From NCBI GenBank assembly GCA_015661855.1, contig DQVH01000116.1, positions 1 through 12,261 on the forward strand: a stretch of DNA of 12,261 bases, given 5' to 3'. The translations under genes and the position numbers were made by a program. The notes beneath the pieces were generated by a model. It did no database searches. It worked only from the letters and a program-made list of their open reading frames with translations, and was not told the DNA's origin. Shown here one piece after another: positions 1-5,819 of this stretch. Every line of letters begins with the position of its first letter. Position 1 is the stretch's first letter. This DNA comes from Desulfurococcales archaeon (GTDB lineage: Archaea; Thermoproteota; Thermoprotei_A; CAZTBM01; SZUA-1508).

Positions 1-209
1 ATGTCATTTAGGTCTTGAAGGTATATTATTTTTAAAGACTCCTTAAATGCTATCTTGAATGCCTCGGGAATACCACTTTGAGCTGCTGCTCCAACAGCTT
101 TAGTTATTATGAGTGTAGATACTATATTCTTAAATGCCTTTACAACTCTAACCATATCAATTACTCTTTGAACGCTATGTATATTATGTAGGGCTATGAA
201 GAGGGGCAT
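1..209 (-). CDS. Conserved archaeal protein, N-terminal part (possible SPOUT-like / 'RecB-family nuclease' COG4752 group)
   Basis: This is the first 69 codons of a gene that runs off the left edge. It starts with ATG at 209-207, one base after the stop of the upstream methyltransferase gene. A strong Shine-Dalgarno run (GAGGAGGAGGA, complement of 218-228) lies 8 bases before the ATG, inside the end of that gene. The translation starts MPLFIALHNIHSVQRVIDM and later contains a run TKAVGAAAQSGIPEA. From memory this resembles a conserved crenarchaeal family usually annotated as 'RecB-family nuclease' (COG4752), which I think is SPOUT-methyltransferase-like rather than a nuclease; I could not check this. 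The reading frame is open to the edge and codon use matches its neighbours. It is the last visible gene of the MBF1-to-TFE operon. That it is coding is fairly sure; the family is tentative. Confidence 0.72.
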   Translation of the reverse strand, partial: MPLFIALHNIHSVQRVIDMVRVVKAFKNIVSTLIITKAVGAAAQSGIPEAFKIAFKESLKIIYLQDLND

Positions 210-210
210 A

Positions 211-1194
211 CTAGTAGTCCTCCTCCTCTAGTTTTTCTAAAACTACTTGAGCTATAGCTTTAGATAAGGGTACTGGAACAGCTTCACCAACCTGGTTATA
301 TTGTAGATCTCTACCACCTAGAAATATATGATCGTCTGGAAAACCCATTAACCTAGCTTGCTCTCTTACAGTTAAAAATCTATCCTCATATGGATGTATG
401 AATCTTGAACACCCTAAAACTGTTGGAGCTATTTTATGTGGATGTAACCGTATAAGGTTTGGATAGAGTTTCCCCATAAACCCATAGAATCTAACTAATG
501 CTTGACCCCACTTCAACCTACTAATTCTCCTAAGTTTTCTAGGCGATATTGGAACAGGCTCATGATTTGGTATTTCAGGTGTTGGTGGAGGTAGACTACT
601 TAATGCTTCTTCTACTGTTATTTTCCCCCTCCTCTTCCTCGGCTTTATTGGTATATTTGATATAAACATTCTTAGTCTATGTGATGGTGTACCGTAATCT
701 TCAGCTTTTAGTAGGTTAAAATATATCCTATTATAGCCTATACGTTTAAACTCCTCTCTTAGAGCACGTTTAAGTTCGCCTTCGGCTATATGTGGCACAT
801 TCTCCATAATGAATATTTTCGGTCTTACATAATCCACTATTCTAATAAAGTGTAATACCAACTGGCCTATCGGATCTACATATAGCCTATCTAGGGGGTT
901 GGGTTTTCTTCTAGGGTTAGCAGCTGTGAATGGCTCACATGGAGGACTGCCTATTACAACATCAACCTGTTTACCTAGTAATAATCGTTTAAGAATTCTA
1001 TCGTTAATGTTCTTTATGTCTTCACATAAAACTATGGTTTCAGGAAAGTTTATTTTAAACGTTCTAGCAACAGGCTCCATGTTGTCTATTGCTAAGACTA
1101 CATTAAACCCTACTTCTACAAATCCTCTAGCAAACCCTCCTGCACCACAAAATAAATCTATAACGTTATATTTTGTTTTATCCTTTCTGAGCAA
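211..1194 (-). CDS. C5-cytosine methyltransferase (Dcm/M.HhaI-type fold), orphan
   Basis: S-adenosylmethionine-dependent cytosine-5 methyltransferase. Numbering from a TTG start at 1194 gives 327 residues. Motif I is DLFCGAGG (13-20). Motif IV is GSPPCEPFT with catalytic Cys86. Motif VI is ENV (131-133). A motif VIII equivalent TPSHRLR ends near 175. The target-recognition stretch is about 185-265, then motif IX (REQARLMGFPD) and motif X (NQVGEAVPVPLSKAIA). Motif IV has PCE instead of the usual PCQ, and motif VIII lacks the usual Gln, but all catalytic landmarks are present. The TTG at 1194 is preferred because GGAG lies 7 bases upstream; an in-frame TTG at 1215 (334 residues) has no such site. 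The gene overlaps the end of the TFE gene and is followed one base later by the next operon gene. No restriction endonuclease, Vsr nuclease or specificity gene is nearby. DNA is the default substrate; RNA cannot be excluded. Confidence 0.9.
   Translation of the reverse strand: MLRKDKTKYNVIDLFCGAGGFARGFVEVGFNVVLAIDNMEPVARTFKINFPETIVLCEDIKNINDRILKRLLLGKQVDVVIGSPPCEPFTAANPRRKPNPLDRLYVDPIGQLVLHFIRIVDYVRPKIFIMENVPHIAEGELKRALREEFKRIGYNRIYFNLLKAEDYGTPSHRLRMFISNIPIKPRKRRGKITVEEALSSLPPPTPEIPNHEPVPISPRKLRRISRLKWGQALVRFYGFMGKLYPNLIRLHPHKIAPTVLGCSRFIHPYEDRFLTVREQARLMGFPDDHIFLGGRDLQYNQVGEAVPVPLSKAIAQVVLEKLEEEDY
218..228 (-). promoter_or_regulatory. Strong Shine-Dalgarno site for the left-edge gene
   Basis: The minus strand reads GAGGAGGAGGA here, 8 bases before the ATG at 209. 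It is embedded in the last codons (Glu-Glu-Glu-Asp) of the methyltransferase gene and fixes the start of the partial gene at the left edge. It also implies translational coupling. Confidence 0.7.
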
Positions 1195-1690
1195 TTTCCC
1201 TCTCCAACAGTGCAATATATTTTTTCAATACATCTATTATATCTGAGTTGTCTACGTAAACTAATTGTGAACCACATCGTGGACAGCGGAATTCATTTTC
1301 AAGTGCTTCATCAAATGAGTAGCGGGTTTTATCTACTGGACACTCATAGTATGTAGTGGACTCTTCAGCTTTAAGTCTTAGTTTAAGTTTGGATAATGTA
1401 ATCTTTTTTCTAAACTGTATTAGTGATGGTATTTCATCTTTTCTTACACGCCAATAGTAGGTGTACCAACTTGTACTCTTATCTCTTACTCTCCTGTATG
1501 ATACAAGTCCCTGCTCCGAGAGCTGGTAGAGTAATTTCCTAACTTCATTTAGCTTAAGTCCTAGCTCTCTTGCAATTTCCTCATCTTGAACTTCATCAAG
1601 TCTTTTATATATGTACTCGAATATTTTACCCGCTTTCTCGCCGAGCATTAACTCTACAAGTCTTACAATGGGGTTTTTCGAGTCGCTCAA
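1178..1690 (-). CDS. tfe: Transcription initiation factor E, alpha subunit (TFE / TFIIE-alpha homologue)
   Basis: Archaeal TFE helps TBP, TFB and RNA polymerase open promoter DNA. The 170-residue protein has an N-terminal winged-helix domain (about 8-85, with EEIARELGLKLNEVRKLLY near 37-55 and the wing VSYRRVRDKSTSWYTYYW), a helical linker rich in Lys and Arg (about 86-112), and a C-terminal zinc-ribbon region (C117-P-V-D120 ... C136-P-R-C139). Only three ribbon positions are Cys and the fourth is Asp120. I recall a similar CPxD arrangement in Sulfolobus TFE, so this is probably lineage-typical. The start is TTG at 1690, supported by GGAGAGGT (complement of 1698-1705) 7 bases upstream and by the family's usual N-terminus. 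The first 65 bases overlap the end of the Trm56 gene in another frame. It is the fourth gene of the operon. The partner TFE-beta is not in the window. Confidence 0.96.
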   Translation of the reverse strand: MSDSKNPIVRLVELMLGEKAGKIFEYIYKRLDEVQDEEIARELGLKLNEVRKLLYQLSEQGLVSYRRVRDKSTSWYTYYWRVRKDEIPSLIQFRKKITLSKLKLRLKAEESTTYYECPVDKTRYSFDEALENEFRCPRCGSQLVYVDNSDIIDVLKKYIALLEREIAQKG

Positions 1691-2213
1691 TACGTTTACC
1701 TCTCCTTTGTGGTACTACTCTTATCCTCCACTTGCTAAATTTTAAATATAATTCTCTACCCTCAAATAGTCTATCCAGGAATATCGCTAAAGCAGCAACT
1801 TCTGAATGTGGTTGATTACCTATAGCGATATTGTAGTCAGCTAAATCATAGTATATACGGGGGACTTTTTCTGCACCCACAATAACTAGTTTATCTCTAC
1901 CATTATATCTTATCTGATCTATTACGTAATCTATTGGTTCACCATACATTGTTAGATGTATTACCTCACCATTCATTTTCTTCCACTTCTTTATGTATTC
2001 GATCGAGTTTACCCCCTGTATTATCTCAAATGGTCCTCCCCATCGTTTAACTACGTCAGTTAATGAGCTAACAACCTTATCATCGACTATATCTGCTAAT
2101 ATAAAGCCGTGAGCGCCGAAAGCTCTAGCTACAAGGCCTACATGTGTTGTTATACGTTTATCTCTCTCCGGTCTATGACCTAGTCTTAAAACATATACCT
2201 TATAGTCTATCAT
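1626..2213 (-). CDS. trm56: tRNA (cytidine(56)-2'-O)-methyltransferase, SPOUT family
   Basis: Trm56 methylates the ribose of C56 in the T-loop of archaeal tRNAs, using S-adenosylmethionine; it stabilises the tRNA elbow. The 195-residue protein carries the family signatures: LGHRPERDKRITTH (11-24), GGPF (59-62), VGAEKVP (112-118) and the SPOUT knot region NIAIGNQPHSEVAALA (128-143). The start ATG at 2213 shares one base with the TAA stop of HflX (TAATG), and AAGGTAG lies about 7 bases upstream. The C-terminus is unusual: after the basic stretch VVPQRRGKRIERL the frame continues about 18 more codons (with Cys-Lys-Thr-Cys) into the start of the TFE gene, a 65-base same-strand overlap. Those codons may be a late extension through loss of an earlier stop. 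Confidence 0.95.
   Translation of the reverse strand: MIDYKVYVLRLGHRPERDKRITTHVGLVARAFGAHGFILADIVDDKVVSSLTDVVKRWGGPFEIIQGVNSIEYIKKWKKMNGEVIHLTMYGEPIDYVIDQIRYNGRDKLVIVGAEKVPRIYYDLADYNIAIGNQPHSEVAALAIFLDRLFEGRELYLKFSKWRIRVVPQRRGKRIERLEKPHCKTCRVNARRESG
1698..1705 (-). promoter_or_regulatory. Shine-Dalgarno site that fixes the TTG start of TFE
   Basis: The minus strand reads GGAGAGGT 7 bases before the TTG at 1690. It lies within the Trm56 coding region, so TFE translation starts inside the upstream gene. The first ATG further in (codon 15) would cut the N-terminal helix and has no comparable site. Confidence 0.7.
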
Positions 2214-3493
2214 TACTGTTCTACCTTAACTACTAAGCCATTTAACTTCTTAATTTCATCTAATATTTTAGGTAACATCTCTTTAGGAACTAGTGTTTCA
2301 CAGAGAACTTTATCTCCATTAATTTGTGTGGTAAGTATTAATCCATGTAGTTTACCTACTGACTCGTAGTCTATTATCACTTTGAGTTTAACTTTTTCTG
2401 GGAATAGTGTATTCTTTATTTTTTCAATTACTTTATCTATGTTTTCACCTGTTATTGCAGAGACTGGTATAATATCAATAATGTTATCGTATAGGGTTTC
2501 CGCTATCTCCCGTAAGTATTCAATTTTTTGTGTTAAATCTGACTTCGACTTTACTTTATCTATTTTGTTCGCTAATATTATTATCGGTATGCCTACAACC
2601 CCTATTTCGCTTAATATCCTAAAGCTTCCAATAACTTTCCTCTTTATCTCACTTCTATCTTCAGATATGTCAACTACGAGTAGTATTAGGTTAGAGTTTA
2701 TTACCTCCTCAAGTGTTGAGTAGAAAGCTTCTATAAGTTGTACAGGAACTTTATCTATGAAGCCTACTGTATCTACTACAATAACTTTTCTATCTATGTT
2801 TAATAGAGCTTTTGATTTAGGTGATAATGTTGTAAATGGTTTTTCATCTACAGGTTTATTCTCATTAACTAATCTGTTAAATATCGATGTTTTACCTGCA
2901 CACGTATATCCGGTTAACGTTACTATCGGTATACCCATATTTCTTCTTGAAGTATAGAATAGCTGTCTACGCTGTCTAATCTTCTTTATTTCCCTCTCTA
3001 TCCTATTTATTCTGCGCTTTATCGTATAGTATATTGAGTCTATTTCGTATCCTCCACCACCTAGAAATCCTGGGAGTTCATTAAGTTTTGATAGTCTAAT
3101 GTATTCTCTGATAAATGGTATTTCGTATTTGAGTTTAGCGAGTTCTATTTGTAGTTTTGCTTCTTTAGATCCTGCATGTTGAGCGAATATCTCTAGTATT
3201 AACTGAACTCTATCAATAACTGGTATATTGAATTCCTTCATTAGGTTGTATGCTTGTGTGGGTTTTAACTCAGCATTAACGATAACTTTATCGTTTTCGT
3301 TAAGTCCTAGTTTCTTGATTAACTCTTTTACCTCCCTAACTTTACCTTTCCCAATGTAATATCGTGAATCAGGGTTCCTTCTATTCTGAACTATAAGTTT
3401 AACTATATTATAGCCTGCGGTTTTAGCTAAACTAACTATTTCATTTATTTCTCCACTATTAGCATTTAGTGATAGTATTATTGCTCTTTTCAC
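2213..3493 (-). CDS. hflX: HflX-family ribosome-associated GTPase
   Basis: HflX proteins bind the ribosome and hydrolyse GTP; in bacteria they split stalled or hibernating ribosomes. The 426-residue protein has the N-terminal HflX domain (about 1-135, with NPDSRYYIGKGKV near 40-52 and a DRVQLILEIFAQHA segment near 94-107), a glycine-rich linker GFLGGGGYE (142-150), a basic helical hairpin (about 151-185), and a G domain. G1 is GYTCAGKTS (195-203), where the family usually has GYTNAGKST. Switch I is FTTL (220-223), G3 is DTVGF (241-245), G4 is NKID (309-312), and an SA near 350 is the G5 element. A C-terminal domain of about 55 residues follows. The start is GTG at 3493, overlapping the MBF1 stop by four bases (GTGA), with GGGAG just upstream. 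All nucleotide-binding motifs are intact. Confidence 0.95.
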   Translation of the reverse strand: MKRAIILSLNANSGEINEIVSLAKTAGYNIVKLIVQNRRNPDSRYYIGKGKVREVKELIKKLGLNENDKVIVNAELKPTQAYNLMKEFNIPVIDRVQLILEIFAQHAGSKEAKLQIELAKLKYEIPFIREYIRLSKLNELPGFLGGGGYEIDSIYYTIKRRINRIEREIKKIRQRRQLFYTSRRNMGIPIVTLTGYTCAGKTSIFNRLVNENKPVDEKPFTTLSPKSKALLNIDRKVIVVDTVGFIDKVPVQLIEAFYSTLEEVINSNLILLVVDISEDRSEIKRKVIGSFRILSEIGVVGIPIIILANKIDKVKSKSDLTQKIEYLREIAETLYDNIIDIIPVSAITGENIDKVIEKIKNTLFPEKVKLKVIIDYESVGKLHGLILTTQINGDKVLCETLVPKEMLPKILDEIKKLNGLVVKVEQ

Positions 3494-4017
3494 TTTCTCC
3501 CTGTTTCCCCCTTCCTCCTAATTGTGACTATGTCGCCTAATGTTAATTCACTATGTTTATACTTGCTTAGTGTATATGAGTATTCTTCCCCTCCTTCAAC
3601 TACTGGTTCTAATAGTTTAATTTTAAGTATATTTTCTAGTTTTCTCGCTAGATCTATTGTTGGTATTAAACGTCCAGCTTCTATTCTTCTTAGTACACTC
3701 TCTTTTTCACCAACTTTTTGTGCTAAAACCTGTATACTCCAACCTAACTTTTCTCTCGCTCTTTTTACTCTCTGAGCATAGTCTGGTACAACCTCTAATT
3801 CCTCAATATAGCTTCTTGGTTTAGTCTTCTTAGGCGGCTTATACATTTTCTGCTGTACCCACTGAGTTCTTAGGGTTAAACTTGTCTCCGGTGTTTTAAC
3901 AGTTTTCCCTTTAGTTAATTTCATGTAACACTCTCTACATACATACATTTTCACTCCTTCCAGTACTACTAGAAACCTTCTATCCTGAACTGATCTACCA
4001 CATAACTCACATTCCAT
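3490..4017 (-). CDS. Archaeal multiprotein bridging factor 1 (MBF1): zinc ribbon plus HTH
   Basis: MBF1 is a small DNA/ribosome-associated factor. The archaeal form has a zinc ribbon followed by a Cro/CI-type helix-turn-helix (HTH). The 175-residue protein begins MECELCGR and has a ribbon with Cys3, Cys6, Cys27 and Cys30. A Lys/Pro-rich linker (about 36-75) follows, then an HTH of the XRE type (about 81-138; KLGWSIQVLAQKVGEKES and RIEAGRLIPT are diagnostic). A C-terminal tail covers about 139-175. I chose the ATG at 4017 over the in-frame GTG at 4026 because GGTGA sits 5 bases before the ATG. The protein then starts exactly at the canonical MBF1 N-terminus, and the predicted TATA box gives a short leader. 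It is the first gene of the six-gene operon and is divergent from PAN. Its exact role in archaea is debated; a link to translation is reported for some species. Confidence 0.94.
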   Translation of the reverse strand: MECELCGRSVQDRRFLVVLEGVKMYVCRECYMKLTKGKTVKTPETSLTLRTQWVQQKMYKPPKKTKPRSYIEELEVVPDYAQRVKRAREKLGWSIQVLAQKVGEKESVLRRIEAGRLIPTIDLARKLENILKIKLLEPVVEGGEEYSYTLSKYKHSELTLGDIVTIRRKGETGRK

Positions 4018-4022
4018 ACGAT

Positions 4023-4027
4023 TCACC
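4023..4027 (-). promoter_or_regulatory. Shine-Dalgarno site deciding the MBF1 start
   Basis: The minus strand reads GGTGA 5 bases before the ATG at 4017. The GTG inside this element is the alternative in-frame start at 4026, so the element argues for the ATG and against the GTG. Confidence 0.65.
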
Positions 4028-4058
4028 TATTTCAGTAAGTATTTTATTATATGGTAGC

Positions 4059-4066
4059 ATATAAAT
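4059..4066 (-). promoter_or_regulatory. Putative TATA box of the MBF1-HflX-Trm56-TFE-methyltransferase operon
   Basis: The minus strand reads ATTTATAT. A transcript starting about 26 bases downstream (near 4037) would have a leader of roughly 20 bases carrying the GGTGA site before the MBF1 ATG. No other clear promoter is seen in the operon down to the left edge, because the genes overlap. The assignment rests only on sequence and spacing. Confidence 0.45.
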
Positions 4067-4090
4067 GGTAGAATATGATGTAGGATTAGA

Positions 4091-4115
4091 ATATAAGTAT
4101 GTTGTAGTATATATA
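4091..4115 (+). promoter_or_regulatory. Putative promoter of the PAN operon (two TATA-like elements)
   Basis: Two TATA-like elements lie in tandem: ATATAAGTAT at 4091-4100 and TATATATA at 4108-4115. The first would start transcription near 4121, giving a leader of about 20 bases that includes GTGGTG (4128-4133). The second would start near 4139, giving an almost leaderless mRNA for the ATG at 4143. Sequence alone cannot decide between them. Confidence 0.4.
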
Positions 4116-4142
4116 CTTCTGGCCTAAGTGGTGTATTAGTTT

Positions 4143-5300
4143 ATGGCTATAACAGATGAAGGATATGAAGGAGGCTTAATAGGGTATATAAGGTATTTAG
4201 AACGTAGGATTAGAGAGTTAGAGGCAGAGAGGTTAGCATTAAAGAGGGAGCTTGAATACTACAAGTCTGAAGTTGAAAAACTCTTAGCACCACCACTTAT
4301 AGAAGCAACATTACTTGAAGTACTAGATGATGATAGAGCTATTGTTAAGAGCAGTACAGGCCCAAATTTAATAGTTAAAATATCAGGTAACATTGATAGA
4401 TCAAAACTTCTACCAGGCGTTAGTGTTGCTTTAAATCAACGGGGATCAGCAATAGTTGAAATACTACCTGATAGAACGGATCCTATAGTTAAGGGCATGG
4501 AGGTTATAGTTAAACCCAACGTTACATATAATGATATCGGTGGTCTAAAAAAGCAAATTGAGGAGATTAGAGAACTTGTTGAATTGCCGCTAAAGAATCC
4601 TGAGTTATTTAGAAAAGTAGGTATTGAGCCACCCAAAGGGGTCCTCCTCTATGGACCACCAGGATGCGGTAAAACACTACTAGCAAAAGCTGTAGCTCAC
4701 GAAACTAATGCTACATTTATTAGAGTTGTTGCATCAGAGTTTGTTCAGAAATTTATTGGTGAAGGTGCACGCTTAGTAAGAGAAGTATTCAAGTATGCTA
4801 AGAGGAATGCTCCAGCAATAATATTTATTGATGAAATAGATGCTATAGCTGCTAGAAGACTTGATATAGGTACTAGTGGTGAAAGGGAGGTTCAGAGAAC
4901 ACTAATGCAGCTTCTAGCGGAACTCGATGGATTTGACCCTCTAGGTGATGTTAAAGTTATTGCTGCAACAAATAGAATAGATATACTTGATCCAGCGATT
5001 CTAAGACCTGGAAGATTTGATAAACTTATAGAAATACCGTTACCTGATGAGGAGGGTAGATATGAGATATTCAAAATCCATACAAGAAGAATGAACTTAG
5101 CAGAAGATGTTAATCTTAAGGAGCTTGCAGCATTAACTAATGGTGCTACAGGAGCTGACATTAAAGCTATATGTACCGAAGCAGGTTTACACGCTATTAG
5201 AGAGGGAAGAGTTATTGTGAAACGCCGTGACTTCCTGTATGCAATAAATAAGGTCCTTAATAGATTAAAGCCAAAATCTTCAACCCATACGACAATGTAG
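4143..5300 (+). CDS. pan: Proteasome-activating nucleotidase PAN (AAA+ ATPase)
   Basis: PAN is the hexameric archaeal relative of the eukaryotic Rpt ring; it unfolds substrates and feeds them into the 20S proteasome. The 385-residue protein has an N-terminal coiled coil (about 12-48), an OB domain (about 50-110), and an AAA+ module. Walker A is GPPGCGKT (171-178, Lys177), with Cys in place of the common Thr. The pore loop is KFIG (203-206) and Walker B is IIFIDE (226-231). Sensor 1 is ATNR (275-278), followed by RPGRFD (288-293) with arginine-finger residues. A C-terminal helical domain ends the protein. The C-terminus (KPKSSTHTTM) has no hydrophobic-Tyr-X (HbYX) motif, which other PANs use to dock on the proteasome and open its gate. 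Reading the other two frames near the end does not reveal one either. It is the first gene of a plus-strand unit with the PUA and PAC2 genes. Confidence 0.96.
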   Translation: MAITDEGYEGGLIGYIRYLERRIRELEAERLALKRELEYYKSEVEKLLAPPLIEATLLEVLDDDRAIVKSSTGPNLIVKISGNIDRSKLLPGVSVALNQRGSAIVEILPDRTDPIVKGMEVIVKPNVTYNDIGGLKKQIEEIRELVELPLKNPELFRKVGIEPPKGVLLYGPPGCGKTLLAKAVAHETNATFIRVVASEFVQKFIGEGARLVREVFKYAKRNAPAIIFIDEIDAIAARRLDIGTSGEREVQRTLMQLLAELDGFDPLGDVKVIAATNRIDILDPAILRPGRFDKLIEIPLPDEEGRYEIFKIHTRRMNLAEDVNLKELAALTNGATGADIKAICTEAGLHAIREGRVIVKRRDFLYAINKVLNRLKPKSSTHTTM

Positions 5301-5321
5301 ATATTGAAGGTAACTCTAAAA

Positions 5322-5819
5322 ATGATCATCACACCCCCTAGTTCTCTAGAACTTTTTATACTTAGAGGTATAGCTAACTACCAGTTTGGGTGTAATGTAG
5401 GTAAAATACTAATACCTGATAATGTACTCTTAGTCAAGTCACCTAAAACACTACGTATAAGACATGTTATAGATGAAAATAAACAAATTATTGTAACTCT
5501 AAAACCAACAACGTTTATGTACGTTTTACACTTAAAGGGTGGACTTATACTGCACAGGAATTTCAGTATGCCTAGATTTAGGGTTGTAATTGAGAATAGA
5601 GTTAAAACGTTCATTATTGAGGGTAGATCTGTCTTCTGTAAACACGTTATCGATGTAGATCCAAATATTAAAGCTGGTGATGAAGTAATTCTAGTTGATG
5701 AAAGTGATAACTTTATAGGTGTTGGTAAAGCTAAACTAAATGCTATAGAGATGTTAAAGTTTAATAGGGGAGAAGCCGTTAGAACAAGACATACAATTAG
5801 GGAGTACGAGTTACCATGA
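5322..5819 (+). CDS. PUA-domain protein resembling the C-terminal part of archaeosine TGT
   Basis: This 165-residue protein has an N-terminal alpha/beta half (about 1-83) and a C-terminal PUA domain (about 84-160), a small fold that binds structured RNA such as tRNA. The PUA signature is clear: EGRSVFCKHVIDVD, KAGDEVILVDE, GVGKAKLNAIEML and the ending FNRGEAVRTRH. These closely resemble the PUA domain at the C-terminus of archaeal TgtA. I chose the ATG at 5322 because AAGGTAA lies about 9 bases upstream; an in-frame TTG at 5304 would add six residues but lacks a ribosome site. It starts 21 bases after PAN and overlaps the PAC2 gene by four bases. The TgtA encoded nearby on the other strand lacks a PUA domain, so this may be its trans-acting RNA-binding part; that is inference. 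It could instead be a general RNA-binding protein. Confidence 0.85.
   Translation: MIITPPSSLELFILRGIANYQFGCNVGKILIPDNVLLVKSPKTLRIRHVIDENKQIIVTLKPTTFMYVLHLKGGLILHRNFSMPRFRVVIENRVKTFIIEGRSVFCKHVIDVDPNIKAGDEVILVDESDNFIGVGKAKLNAIEMLKFNRGEAVRTRHTIREYELP

Noticed and set aside
899..1246. Open frame of 115 codons on the plus strand
   Set aside because: Lies antisense to the methyltransferase gene, whose motifs are clear; composition is that of a shadow frame and there is no ribosome site or family resemblance.
4072..4081. ATGATGT, near a C/D-box RNA C box
   Set aside because: No matching D box (CTGA) and no C'/D' pair at a proper spacing in the gap; not enough for an sRNA call.
4650..4680. Cys in the PAN Walker A (GPPGCGKT) as a sign of inactivity
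   Set aside because: The essential Gly, Lys and Thr are intact and this position varies in AAA+ proteins, so activity is expected.
4892..5332. Open frame of 146 codons on the minus strand
   Set aside because: Antisense to the conserved AAA+ core of PAN; Ser/Ile/Leu-rich shadow with no recognisable domain.
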